Below are positions 20,675-28,785 of a stretch of DNA of 62,944 bases, in pieces. Under the pieces are notes generated by a model that saw only the letters and a list, made by a program, of their open reading frames with translations, made no database searches and had not been told where the DNA came from. A program made the position numbers and the translations under genes. Positions within the stretch are counted from its first letter, which is position 1. Each line of letters starts with the position of its first letter. Source of the stretch: Planctomycetota bacterium (GTDB lineage: Bacteria > Planctomycetota > MHYJ01 > WSZJ01); the NCBI GenBank assembly GCA_016190145.1, contig JACPRD010000211.1, forward strand, positions 1 through 62,944, written 5' to 3'.

Positions 20675-20889
20675 GCCGTCGTCCCCGGACCGCTTGCGAC
20701 GGCCTCGGAGCAGTTCGGGAATCCGGATGCCCACTCCGAGTCGAGTCCCTCGAAGGAAAGCTTGCGGTGCTCTGCCACGTCTGGCAGTCTGATGCGCGAG
20801 AATCCAAATCGGGCATGCAGCGCAGGGACGCACTCGTCCCGGACACCGCCACGCAAGAAACCACCGCATTCGCCCGGGACACGGCCAGC
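20675..20889 (+). other. Spacer before the sensor kinase, with a short hairpin
   Basis: It contains a perfect hairpin CTGCCA-CGTC-TGGCAG (20772-20787) and a 6-bp inverted repeat CCGTCG/CGACGG right after the porin stop. No sigma-54 or obvious sigma-70 promoter was found. Upstream in-frame ATG codons (for example 20815) could lengthen the kinase, but no convincing ribosome binding site supports them. It may attenuate kinase expression relative to the porin. Confidence 0.4.
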
Positions 20890-23193
20890 ATGAGCGAATC
20901 AGACCGACAGCACGAATCGGGATGGGTCAGGCGGCCTCGCCTGCTGAGGGTGTTCCTGGTCTGTGGATCGATCGTCGCGGTTCTGTTCCTGGTCGTGGAG
21001 GCTGTGGAGCGAATCTGGCTGTCGGGCGTCTCCGCCGACATGCTCCACGCCCTGCACCTGTTCCGCGGGTTGGCGGCGTCGGCCATGGCCGCGATTCTCG
21101 CGACAATCGTCCTGTTGCGGCGCCCGCACATCGTGCCGAAGGCCGACACCATTCCGTCAAAGGCCTCCACCTGGCTCCGACGCATGCAGAATTTCAGCCT
21201 CCGAATCAAGATCGTGACTCCGATGGTGGCCCTTTCCGCGTTGCCGGCCATAGTGACCGGAGTCATCTCCATCACCCGCTTCGGAGACGCCCTGCGAAAA
21301 GACGCGACCCGGCGTGTCCAGTTCGATACGCGATCCAAGGCCGCATCTCTTCAGGGTTTCTTGGATGGAGTCCAACGTGATCTTCGGTTTCTTGCCGACA
21401 TGAAACTCGTACGCGATCTCGCCGACGCTCATGCGATCGGTATGTACGAGCGGCAGAACGCCCTCCGGCAGGATGTCGAGCGCGAGTTCCTCGTCTTCTC
21501 ACAGGGAAAACGCGCATACTACCAGCTTCGCCTCCTCGGAGAATCGGGGATGGAAGTGGTTCGGCTGAATGTCCTGGACGGGCTTCCTGTGATCGTTCCG
21601 TCCGACCGACTTCAGGCCAAACAGGACCGCTACTATGTCCGGGCCGGACTGGCGCTTGAGCCGGGAAAGATCTACGTCTCGCCGATGGATCTGAACGTCG
21701 AGCATGGGGCTGTCGAAGAGCCCGCGCGCGCGGTCCTGAGATACGCGTGTCCCGTCTTCGGACCCACCGGCGGCCGTGGCCTGCTCGTCATCAATGTGCA
21801 CGCGGAGTTTCTCTTGTCCCTCGTGGGGTATCTTCCGCCGGAAGGCGAGGCCTGGCTCGTCGATGAGCATTCCCGCTACCTGGGGTATGCCGGATCTCGG
21901 GAGGACGGCCCCGCTCGATTCAGGGTCGACAGGGATCGTCGTCTGTCTTCGGACCACGATCCAGGGACTGTCAAGAGCATCCTGGAATGCGCTCCCGAAG
22001 GAGGGACCCTGCACACGCCCGATCGGCTGCTCTCCGTCGCGCCCGTGTTCCCATTGAGTTCCGGGTCGGGTTCAAGCTGGATCCTGCTGGTCTCCCACGC
22101 GAGGGCTCCGCTGGAAGCCCCGCTCCGGCACCTGACCGTGTTTCTATCCGTCGTCCTCGCATTGATCGTGGCGGTCGCCGGGCTTACGGGAGCCATGGTC
22201 GGTCGATATCTTGCCGGACCTGTGGAGCGCCTGCGCCGCGCCACCCGCGAGATTGCCGCGAGCAATCTCTCATCTCCGACTCGCGTCGATATCACGACCG
22301 GGGATGAGGTCGAGGACCTGGCTTGCGATTTCAACGCAATGACCGATCAGCTACGCCAGGCCCGGGATAAGCAGCTTGCCTGGAACAAGGAACTCGAGCA
22401 GGAAGTTGCGCGACATGCAGATCGCCTTCACGAGCTTCAGAGCGGCCTGGCCCGAGCCGACAAGCTCGCGTCCATCGGGCAGATGACGGCCGCCGTCATG
22501 CACGAAGTCGGGAATCCTCTCGCGGCGATCAAGACGAGGATCCAGGTGGCCGAGGAGGAAGGCAACCTCTGCGACGAGTGCAAGGTCGTGCTTGTTGAGG
22601 TCGTGCGCGAGGTCGACCGCCTGGCGACGTTTCTTCGTTCATTCGCCAGGCTATCCCGCTTGCGCACGGCCTGCACCGTCAGATTGTCGCTGGCGGACAC
22701 CGCCAACGGCGTCGTCGCGATGCTTGCGCCCGAAATCCGACGTCGCAACCTCACTCTGCGCTTCGATGCGAACCCGAACACACCGGCGATCCTCGGTGAC
22801 GCCGACCAGATTCGCCAGCTGCTGTTCAATCTCATATTGAACGCCGCGGATGCATCCCATCCAGGCGCGGAGGTTTCTGTGCGGGTAGAGGCGCGCCCGT
22901 TCGAGCGCGAAGGAATCCCTCCCGCTCCCGGCGTGCGGATCGAGGTTGCCGATACAGGCGCCGGCATTGCGCCGGACGTTCTCGAGAAAATCTGGACGCC
23001 GTTCTTTACGACCAAGCCGGAGGGAACCGGGCTCGGTCTTGCGGTCTGCCGGCGGATTGTCGACGATCACCACGGGACGATCGACGTGCGCAGCCATGTG
23101 GACGCAGGTACCGTCATCGGCGTCAACCTGCGGGCCGCCGCACCCGAGACTGCACGTGGGCAGGGCGGACCGGATTCGGAGGCAAATTCATGA
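20890..23193 (+). CDS. Membrane sensor histidine kinase
   Basis: 767 aa from the ATG at 20890; the frame extends upstream. Two N-terminal transmembrane helices (about 20-38 and 57-77) are followed by a third near 107-127, a periplasmic Cache-like sensor of about 280 residues (130-410), then a helix at 416-438. HAMP follows (440-495), then the dimerisation domain with phospho-acceptor H538 (MTAAVMHEVGNPLAA) and a HATPase with N651 (NLILNAAD), DTGAGIAPD and GTGLGLAVC. Its stop overlaps the start of the NtrC-type regulator, so the two form a cognate pair. By position it should respond to the PstS-like lipoproteins, in the manner of AioS with AioX. Confidence 0.92.
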   Translation: MSESDRQHESGWVRRPRLLRVFLVCGSIVAVLFLVVEAVERIWLSGVSADMLHALHLFRGLAASAMAAILATIVLLRRPHIVPKADTIPSKASTWLRRMQNFSLRIKIVTPMVALSALPAIVTGVISITRFGDALRKDATRRVQFDTRSKAASLQGFLDGVQRDLRFLADMKLVRDLADAHAIGMYERQNALRQDVEREFLVFSQGKRAYYQLRLLGESGMEVVRLNVLDGLPVIVPSDRLQAKQDRYYVRAGLALEPGKIYVSPMDLNVEHGAVEEPARAVLRYACPVFGPTGGRGLLVINVHAEFLLSLVGYLPPEGEAWLVDEHSRYLGYAGSREDGPARFRVDRDRRLSSDHDPGTVKSILECAPEGGTLHTPDRLLSVAPVFPLSSGSGSSWILLVSHARAPLEAPLRHLTVFLSVVLALIVAVAGLTGAMVGRYLAGPVERLRRATREIAASNLSSPTRVDITTGDEVEDLACDFNAMTDQLRQARDKQLAWNKELEQEVARHADRLHELQSGLARADKLASIGQMTAAVMHEVGNPLAAIKTRIQVAEEEGNLCDECKVVLVEVVREVDRLATFLRSFARLSRLRTACTVRLSLADTANGVVAMLAPEIRRRNLTLRFDANPNTPAILGDADQIRQLLFNLILNAADASHPGAEVSVRVEARPFEREGIPPAPGVRIEVADTGAGIAPDVLEKIWTPFFTTKPEGTGLGLAVCRRIVDDHHGTIDVRSHVDAGTVIGVNLRAAAPETARGQGGPDSEANS

Positions 23194-24545
23194 AGTTGGT
23201 TACCCTGCTCGTGGAGGATGACGAGGGCCTGCGAACGTCCCTCGCCAGGTCATTTGCCCGCAGAGGCCACGAGGTGGTGGCGACTTCGTCGGTCGCGGAA
23301 GCCGTGGGCCACTTGACCCGCCGTCGCATGGACCTGGTTCTCCTCGACATGCAACTTCCGGACGGCTCCGGCCTCGATGTTCTGAGTACGGCGCGCGCAT
23401 CGGATTCGCAGAGCGCTGTGATCGTCATGACGGCGTTTCCCGACGTGAAACTGGCCGTCCGGGCGATGAAGGAGGGCGCGCAGGACTTCATCGTAAAACC
23501 ATTCGATCTTGAGGAACTCCATCTCATTGTGGAGCGGGCGCTGGAAACTCGCGAATTGCGGCGATGCGTTGATCGCTTCGAACAGGAACGGCGAAGCCGC
23601 GATGACGTAACCGAGATCCTCGGGGAAAGTGCGCCGATCGCAAACGTACGCGAGCAGATCAGCAGGGTAGCGCCCGCAGACACTCCTGTTTTGATCGTCG
23701 GGGAAACCGGGACGGGCAAGGAACTGGTTGCAGATTCCATCCATCGACAGTCAGCGCGTTCCGACGGGCCTTTCGTGAAGGTCAACTGCAGCGCGTTTTC
23801 CGAGCAACTCATGGAAAGTGAACTCTTCGGTCACGAGCGCGGCGCGTTTACGGATGCCCGGGAGGCCCGCGCGGGCCTCTTTGAGATGGCGGATGGCGGC
23901 ACGCTCTTTCTCGACGAGATCGCGGAGATGAGTCCGGCTCTCCAATCTAAGTTCCTGCGTGTGGTGGAGGGGCAACCGTTTCGAAGGGTCGGTGGGACTC
24001 GGGAGATCCGCACGGACGTTCGCGTTGTGGCGGCGACGAACCGCGACCTGGCCGCCCGGGTCCGTGGCGGCGAGTTTCGCGAAGATCTCTTTTATAGATT
24101 GGGCGCCTTCCAGATCGTCGTGCCGCCGCTTCGAGTCCGGGGCGCCGACGTCTTGATGCTTGCGAACTTCTTTCTCCGACGTTCGGCAATTGCGCTGCGG
24201 AAGGGACCGCTGAGATTCCGGCCCGAGGTCGAGGAGATGCTCTCGGGGTATGACTGGCCGGGAAACGTGCGGGAACTCAAGAACGTCATGGAGCGAGCCG
24301 CGATTCTGAGCGACTCGGAGGAAGTCGGCGTGCAGCAGCTTCCGGCGCAGCATCAGGCGTCTGCATTCGTGCGGCGACAGGCCGGGAGTTCAAGTGGAAC
24401 GATGCCGACACTTCAGGAAATCGAGCAGCGCTACATGCTGGAGGTTGTCGGTCGAGTCCAGGGCAACCTGTCCGAGGCGGCGCGCATTCTGGGGATCGCG
24501 CGAAACACCCTCAAGTCGCGCCTCCGCATTCAAGAAGCAGAGTAG
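23190..24545 (+). CDS. NtrC-family sigma-54 response regulator
   Basis: 451 aa with three domains. The receiver (1-120) has phospho-acceptor D53 in LLDMQLPDGSG. The AAA+ sigma-54 activation domain (140-375) has Walker A GETGTGKE (171-178), GAFTDA at 218-223 (a common variant of the sigma-54-contacting GAFTGA loop) and Walker B TLFLDE. The Fis-type helix-turn-helix is at the C-terminus (LSEAARILGIARNTLKSRL). It overlaps the kinase gene (ATGA). The two perfect sigma-54 promoters flanking this gene, at 17221 and 24811, are its likely targets, making the locus self-contained. Confidence 0.95.
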   Translation: MKLVTLLVEDDEGLRTSLARSFARRGHEVVATSSVAEAVGHLTRRRMDLVLLDMQLPDGSGLDVLSTARASDSQSAVIVMTAFPDVKLAVRAMKEGAQDFIVKPFDLEELHLIVERALETRELRRCVDRFEQERRSRDDVTEILGESAPIANVREQISRVAPADTPVLIVGETGTGKELVADSIHRQSARSDGPFVKVNCSAFSEQLMESELFGHERGAFTDAREARAGLFEMADGGTLFLDEIAEMSPALQSKFLRVVEGQPFRRVGGTREIRTDVRVVAATNRDLAARVRGGEFREDLFYRLGAFQIVVPPLRVRGADVLMLANFFLRRSAIALRKGPLRFRPEVEEMLSGYDWPGNVRELKNVMERAAILSDSEEVGVQQLPAQHQASAFVRRQAGSSSGTMPTLQEIEQRYMLEVVGRVQGNLSEAARILGIARNTLKSRLRIQEAE

Positions 24546-24627
24546 CCCCGCCCGAACGGATCGAGATCCGGGTCCCGGAGGAACCCTCGGTCAGTTCTGT
24601 GGCGTCGATCAATGCCGGAGCAGACTG

Positions 24628-24658
24628 ACACAAGCCATTGTAGGCAACTGGCTTGTGT
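24628..24658 (+). promoter_or_regulatory. Candidate enhancer (UAS): perfect 10-bp inverted repeat
   Basis: ACACAAGCCA (24628-24637) and TGGCTTGTGT (24649-24658) are exact inverse complements around an 11-bp spacer. The dyad is centred about 170 bp upstream of the sigma-54 promoter at 24811, a typical distance for an NtrC-type activator dimer. No T-tract follows, so an intrinsic terminator for the preceding regulator gene is less likely, though possible. The rest of the 24546-24863 spacer has no gene. Confidence 0.55.
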
Positions 24659-24810
24659 TTCTGGGTCGCGCGGGCGGATCGGTTTCTGCCCGCGCTTGAC
24701 CAGCCTGCCTGTCTCCGCAGATCAACGCACGATTTTCGGCACCCCGCCGTAGGCCTGTCCTGCCAACTACTTGCGGGGCACTTGACCTGGCGACTCGGCA
24801 GAGCCTGGTG

Positions 24811-24826
24811 TGGCACCCGCTTTGCA
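24811..24826 (+). promoter_or_regulatory. Sigma-54 (-24/-12) promoter of the redox operon
   Basis: TGGCAC-N5-TTGCA is a perfect RpoN consensus. The first gene of the copper/haem/molybdenum operon begins 38 bp downstream, leaving room for a transcription start near 24838. All genes from 24864 to 36121 run in the same direction with overlaps or gaps of at most 37 bp, so this promoter could drive the entire 11-kb operon. Confidence 0.87.
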
Positions 24827-24863
24827 AATGGGAGATGTGTTCACATCCATTCAGAGGCCCAGC

Positions 24864-25427
24864 ATGAGTCGCTCCGAATTGCTTCGATGGGGTGCCGGCG
24901 TCCTGGTCGTACTCGCCTCAACCGTGATCGGAGCCTGGATGCCCCGGGCATCAGGGCCGCCACAGGTTCGAAGAATCGAAGTCAAGGCCCGGCAGTACGC
25001 CTACGACCCCCCCACAATTGAAGTCAACCAGGGCGACACCGTACGGCTCAAGTTGACTTCTCAGGACGTCGTGCACGGCTTCTATCTCGAAGCCTATGAC
25101 CTCCAGGCCACGATCATGCCCCAGAGCCCGTACGTCGAAGTCTCGCGGCCAAGCCGACCGGAGGAGAAGCCGGAAAAACTCGAGGAAGTCGAATTTGTTG
25201 CCGATCGTACCGGCAAGTTCCGATATCGGTGCTCCCACACCTGCGGAACAATGCATCCCTTCATGTCGGGAGAGCTCGTTGTGAAGCCGAATCGCCTCCT
25301 CGGTGGTGGGGTGGGCGCATTCGCCGGCATGTTGATCGCGGGATGCCTTCTTGCCTGCGTTCTGGGCAATGGGTCCGGCGAGGCGGCGGTCGCCAATTCA
25401 GGGAGGAGTCCTCATGCAATTCCCTGA
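24864..25427 (+). CDS. Membrane-anchored CuA-domain protein, copy 1
   Basis: 187 aa. An N-terminal helix (11-26) and a C-terminal helix (148-168) flank a cupredoxin domain. All side-chain ligands of a binuclear CuA centre are present: H71 (VVHGFYLE) and C123/C127/H131/M134 (CSHTCGTMHPFM). Unlike cytochrome oxidase subunit II there is no subunit I gene nearby, and unlike NosZ there is no CuZ domain, so it is probably a dedicated electron carrier facing the periplasm. It is the first gene after the sigma-54 promoter. It overlaps the next gene by 14 bp. Confidence 0.85.
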   Translation: MSRSELLRWGAGVLVVLASTVIGAWMPRASGPPQVRRIEVKARQYAYDPPTIEVNQGDTVRLKLTSQDVVHGFYLEAYDLQATIMPQSPYVEVSRPSRPEEKPEKLEEVEFVADRTGKFRYRCSHTCGTMHPFMSGELVVKPNRLLGGGVGAFAGMLIAGCLLACVLGNGSGEAAVANSGRSPHAIP

Positions 25428-25947
25428 TGGACCCGGTGATCCTGCCGCGCCGGACGCGAACCGCCGCGTTCTCACTGCACTCGGCTTGCGCGAAGTGATG
25501 GCCCTCGCCATCGACATCGAGAGACGCAACGGCCGACGCCTCAGGGCCTTCGCCGAAGCTTTCCGGGGGAGCGACGATGGAGTCGCCGCAAAACTCGACG
25601 AACTTGCGCGGGAAGAGGACGGCCATGAGATGGCCCTGGTGCAGGAATACCGGCTGCGTTTCGCCGGAGAAGTCCCCCATGTGTCGGAACTCAACGTGGC
25701 AGGCGTTGTGGAGGCATTTGACCTCGACGATGCGGAGCACCGGATCTTCGACACGCTGGCGCCCACGCGTATCTACGAACTTGCCTTGCGAGCGGAAACC
25801 CAGGCACAGGCCTTCTACAGGGAGGCATCTGCATCCTGTCAGGACCCCCCGCTCGCGGCACTTTTCCTGGGTCTTTCTGCAAAAGAAGAGGCGCACGTCG
25901 GCTGGTTGACCGAAAGAATTCGCGCTTCCGGGGGGACCGCAACATGA
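25414..25947 (+). CDS. Rubrerythrin/ferritin-like di-iron protein
   Basis: 177 aa, all helical. Two E-x2-H-type iron motifs are visible, AREEDGHEMAL (near 66-74) and AKEEAHVGWLTE (near 155-165), plus glutamates in the first and third helices (IDIERRNG, RAETQAQAFYRE), as in four-helix rubrerythrins. No rubredoxin Cys4 domain is attached. It has no signal peptide. Rubrerythrins reduce peroxide or handle iron, so here it may protect the operon's redox machinery against peroxide. Its ATG lies inside the end of the CuA gene, and its stop overlaps the polyferredoxin start. Confidence 0.8.
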   Translation: MQFPDGPGDPAAPDANRRVLTALGLREVMALAIDIERRNGRRLRAFAEAFRGSDDGVAAKLDELAREEDGHEMALVQEYRLRFAGEVPHVSELNVAGVVEAFDLDDAEHRIFDTLAPTRIYELALRAETQAQAFYREASASCQDPPLAALFLGLSAKEEAHVGWLTERIRASGGTAT

Positions 25948-27443
25948 CAGGCAAAACCCAAAACGCGGATCCGCCCAACGAGGGAACCGTCGCCGTCGGG
26001 GACAAGGGACGGACCGCGCAGCCACGAGTCGGAGGGGGTTCCCCCGCGTGGCGGCTGGATTTGCTGGCGGTCATTCCAGGCTTGCGCTGGCTCGTGAAAC
26101 GGAGATGGCTGCAGTTCGCCGTCGTCTTCCCGAATCTTGTTTTTTTCTATCTGTTCCTGATCGCTGGAGTCTTCGGTTCGCCGGTGGGAAACCGGAACAT
26201 CATCATCATCTTCGTCTGGATTCTGTGGTGGTTCCTCCTCATTACGCTCATGGTTCCGTTTGCATCCCGGGTCTGGTGTACGGTTTGCCCATTCCCCTTT
26301 TTCGGCGAATGGCTCCAACGCGGCGCTCTCATCGGCACCCGCGTGGGCAAACCCGGCGTGGGGCGGAATCGGATGTTCGGCCTCAATCTGCGTTGGCCCA
26401 AAGCCCTTTCGAACATCTGGTTGCAGAACTTCGGCTTCCTGGGTCTGTGCACCTTCAGCGTCGCCCTGGTGACACGGCCGATCGTCAGCGTCTTCGTCCT
26501 CGGTGGGCTGTTCGTCGTCGCGACGATTCTGCACCTGGTCTTCCGTCAACGCGCCTTCTGCAACTACGTCTGCCCCGTCAGCGGGTTCCTCAGCCTGTAT
26601 TCCATGACCTCCATGCTCGAAGTGCGATCGAAGGAAGCGGAAGTGTGCAGCAAGTGCGCGGACAAAGGGTGCCTCGCCGGAAACGAGAGCGGTTGGGGTT
26701 GCCCATGGTTCATGTATCCGAGCCGCATGGACCGGAACAATTACTGCGGACTCTGCACGGAGTGTCTGAAAACCTGCCCCTACGACAACATGACCCTGAG
26801 GCTCAGGCCCTTCTGCTCCGATACCCGCATAAAGGGGTACGACGAATCGTGGAAGGCTTTCATCATGCTCACGTTGGCGCTCGCCTACTCCATGACTCTG
26901 CTCGGCCCCTGGGCCACGATCAAGGACTGGGCGAATGCGTCGGAAACAGGGCAGTGGGGAGGCTTCGCACTCTACGCCGCGTCGCTCTGGATGTCGGCTC
27001 TGTGCATCCTCCCCGGCGTTTTCTTCGGATCGGTCTGGCTCGGCCGGCTTCTCGGTGGAGGGGCTCCGAAGCCGCTGAAAGACCTCTTCCTCGGCTGGAG
27101 CTACACCCTCGTCCCCCTGGGTCTCCTTGCCTGGATTGCGTTCAGCTTCCCGCTCATCTTCGTAAACGGTTCCTACATCATTTCGGTTCTCTCGGATCCG
27201 ATGGGCCGTGGATGGGATCTGCTCGGAACCGCCGATTTCAAGTGGACTCCCTACCACCCGGAACTGCTGGCCTGGATTCAAGTTCCGCTTCTCGGAATCG
27301 GGCTCTTCTTCGCACTCCGCACCGGCTATCGATTCGCACAAAGTCGATTCGGATCCACGCGGAGCTCCATCCTGGGGTTCTCCCCTCTCGCCGTCCTGCT
27401 CACCGCCATCGCGTGCGGATTCCTGCGTCTTTTCGTGGGGTAA
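25944..27443 (+). CDS. NosR/NapH-like membrane polyferredoxin
   Basis: 499 aa with about eight transmembrane helices. It carries the paired CP motifs of this family near the membrane (VWCTVCPFPFFGEW near residue 112; FCNYVCPVSGFLSLY near 208). Two cytoplasmic or periplasmic Fe-S sites follow (CSKCADKGC, and CGLCTECLKTCPYDN around 270). NosR, NapH and CcoG proteins pass electrons between the quinol pool and periplasmic enzymes or assist copper-enzyme maturation. Here it is the only gene in the operon that could connect the quinone pool with the CuA, blue-copper and haem proteins. The start overlaps the rubrerythrin stop (ATGA). Confidence 0.83.
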   Translation: MTGKTQNADPPNEGTVAVGDKGRTAQPRVGGGSPAWRLDLLAVIPGLRWLVKRRWLQFAVVFPNLVFFYLFLIAGVFGSPVGNRNIIIIFVWILWWFLLITLMVPFASRVWCTVCPFPFFGEWLQRGALIGTRVGKPGVGRNRMFGLNLRWPKALSNIWLQNFGFLGLCTFSVALVTRPIVSVFVLGGLFVVATILHLVFRQRAFCNYVCPVSGFLSLYSMTSMLEVRSKEAEVCSKCADKGCLAGNESGWGCPWFMYPSRMDRNNYCGLCTECLKTCPYDNMTLRLRPFCSDTRIKGYDESWKAFIMLTLALAYSMTLLGPWATIKDWANASETGQWGGFALYAASLWMSALCILPGVFFGSVWLGRLLGGGAPKPLKDLFLGWSYTLVPLGLLAWIAFSFPLIFVNGSYIISVLSDPMGRGWDLLGTADFKWTPYHPELLAWIQVPLLGIGLFFALRTGYRFAQSRFGSTRSSILGFSPLAVLLTAIACGFLRLFVG

Positions 27444-27449
27444 CCGAGA

Positions 27450-27995
27450 ATGAACTGGAAAATCGAAATCGCATCGGCCCTTCTCGTGCTGCTCAGTCTC
27501 GTCGCCGCTCCGGCTTGGGTACTTCACGTCGAGTCGGAAGCGGCGGCCGCCCACGAAGCAAGTCCGGCCCGCGTAATCACGCTGACGGCGGTTGCAGCCG
27601 GAGGTATCTGGACGGAGGAGGAGGTCGCCGGCCATAACTACTGGCGGAGGCAGCCTGAGCCCGCAAGGACGGTGGTTCTGTCGGGCGAAAACGTCGTCAT
27701 CCGCCTCAAGAGCGCCGACGTCAGCCACAGCTTTTCAATTCCCGAGCTGGAAGTGGGACCGGTCGCCGTGGAGCCCGGCAAGGTGTCCGTGGTTCGATTC
27801 GTCGCGCCTGCGCCCGGCGAGTACTTGATCCAGTGCTCCACCCGTTGCGGTCCCTGCCATGAGGAAATGCTCGGAACCCTGGTCGTCCTGGGTTCAGGAG
27901 AGACGCTCGCCGACTATCCGCCAGGTTTGCTTCCACCCAGGACGAAGTGTCCGAATCACGGAAGTGCGGCACATTCCGAAGGAGGGGACCGATGA
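27450..27995 (+). CDS. Membrane-anchored CuA-domain protein, copy 2
   Basis: 181 aa. One N-terminal anchor (7-25) is followed by a cupredoxin with a second complete CuA ligand set: H93 (VSHSFSIPEL) and C129/C133/H137/M140 (CSTRCGPCHEEM). An additional C136 lies in the loop. It is only distantly like copy 1 and lacks the C-terminal helix. It starts six bp after the polyferredoxin gene. Two different CuA proteins in one operon with no terminal oxidase is unusual and suggests a two-step periplasmic electron relay. Confidence 0.84.
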   Translation: MNWKIEIASALLVLLSLVAAPAWVLHVESEAAAAHEASPARVITLTAVAAGGIWTEEEVAGHNYWRRQPEPARTVVLSGENVVIRLKSADVSHSFSIPELEVGPVAVEPGKVSVVRFVAPAPGEYLIQCSTRCGPCHEEMLGTLVVLGSGETLADYPPGLLPPRTKCPNHGSAAHSEGGDR

Positions 27996-28774
27996 ATCGG
28001 AGAAAGCTGCTGCTTGCCCTGTTGCTGTCAGGTTCTCTCGCTTCCGTCGGCTGTTCAAAGCGCAAGTCCGAGGGCGGACCCGCTGGACTGCCGCAGGCAG
28101 GAGTCGCTTCCGGCGGCACGTACCGAGTCGAGCAGATTGCGGAGGGCACGTTGTTTCGCGGCGTTGTGCGATACGAAGGGCGCGTCGATTCTCCCGAGAG
28201 GCTGACCGTGGATCACGACAAAGCCGGGTGCGCGACCCACGAGATTTTCGCCGAGGAGTTGCTGGTTTCCGGCGGAGGCGGCGTGCGGAATGCCGTCGTG
28301 TGGCTGCGAGGAGTCGCGTCCGGGAAGGCCTGGGCAGAGTCTGAAATCGTGCTGGACCAGGCAGGTTGCGTCTACGTGCCGCATGTGGCAGTTGTCGGCG
28401 TGGGCCGACCGATCAAGTTCGTCAACAGCGATCCCGTCATTCACAACGTCAACACGTTTCCGAAAAACAACCCTCCCTTGAACGTGTCCCTGCTGCCCAA
28501 AGGACAGGGCAAGCCGGTTACGCGAAGCCTCAAACTCGAGGATGAGATCAAGGTGACCTGCGACGCCCACAAGTGGATGGGTGCATGGCTGATCGTCAGG
28601 GACTCGCCGTATTACGCCATAACGGGACCGGACGGTTCGTTCGCGATCGAAGGAGTGCCCGCCGGGACTTTCACGGTGGTGGTCTGGCACGAGACTTTGA
28701 AGAGCATCGAAAAGACCGTGTCTTTCCGGTCCGGAACGCCGCAAGTTGAGGATTTCCAGCTTCAAGCCCGGTAG
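27992..28774 (+). CDS. Type-1 copper (cupredoxin-like) lipoprotein, copy 1
   Basis: 260 aa. A lipoprotein signal ends at SVGC (C21), and GGAGGGG precedes the ATG. The middle region contains a probable mononuclear blue-copper site: H151 (DPVIHNVNTF), C190, H193 and M196 (VTCDAHKWMGAW). The last 60 residues look like a carboxypeptidase-regulatory-type beta-sandwich (DGSFAIEGVPAGTFTVVVWH). It resembles the periplasmic plastocyanin-like proteins annotated near methylamine or cytochrome peroxidase genes. It could donate electrons to the dihaem peroxidases that follow. It overlaps the CuA gene by ATGA. Confidence 0.78.
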   Translation: MNRRKLLLALLLSGSLASVGCSKRKSEGGPAGLPQAGVASGGTYRVEQIAEGTLFRGVVRYEGRVDSPERLTVDHDKAGCATHEIFAEELLVSGGGGVRNAVVWLRGVASGKAWAESEIVLDQAGCVYVPHVAVVGVGRPIKFVNSDPVIHNVNTFPKNNPPLNVSLLPKGQGKPVTRSLKLEDEIKVTCDAHKWMGAWLIVRDSPYYAITGPDGSFAIEGVPAGTFTVVVWHETLKSIEKTVSFRSGTPQVEDFQLQAR

Positions 28775-28785
28775 TCGGAGGAAAC

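Noticed and set aside
24628-24658. Intrinsic terminator of the response regulator gene
   Set aside because: The stem is good, but no T-run follows the right arm and its distance to the sigma-54 promoter fits an enhancer better; termination cannot be fully excluded.
24864-27995. Cytochrome c oxidase subunit II or nitrous oxide reductase
   Set aside because: Both CuA proteins are small, no haem-copper subunit I or CuZ domain is encoded nearby, and the NosR-like protein lacks a nosZ neighbour.
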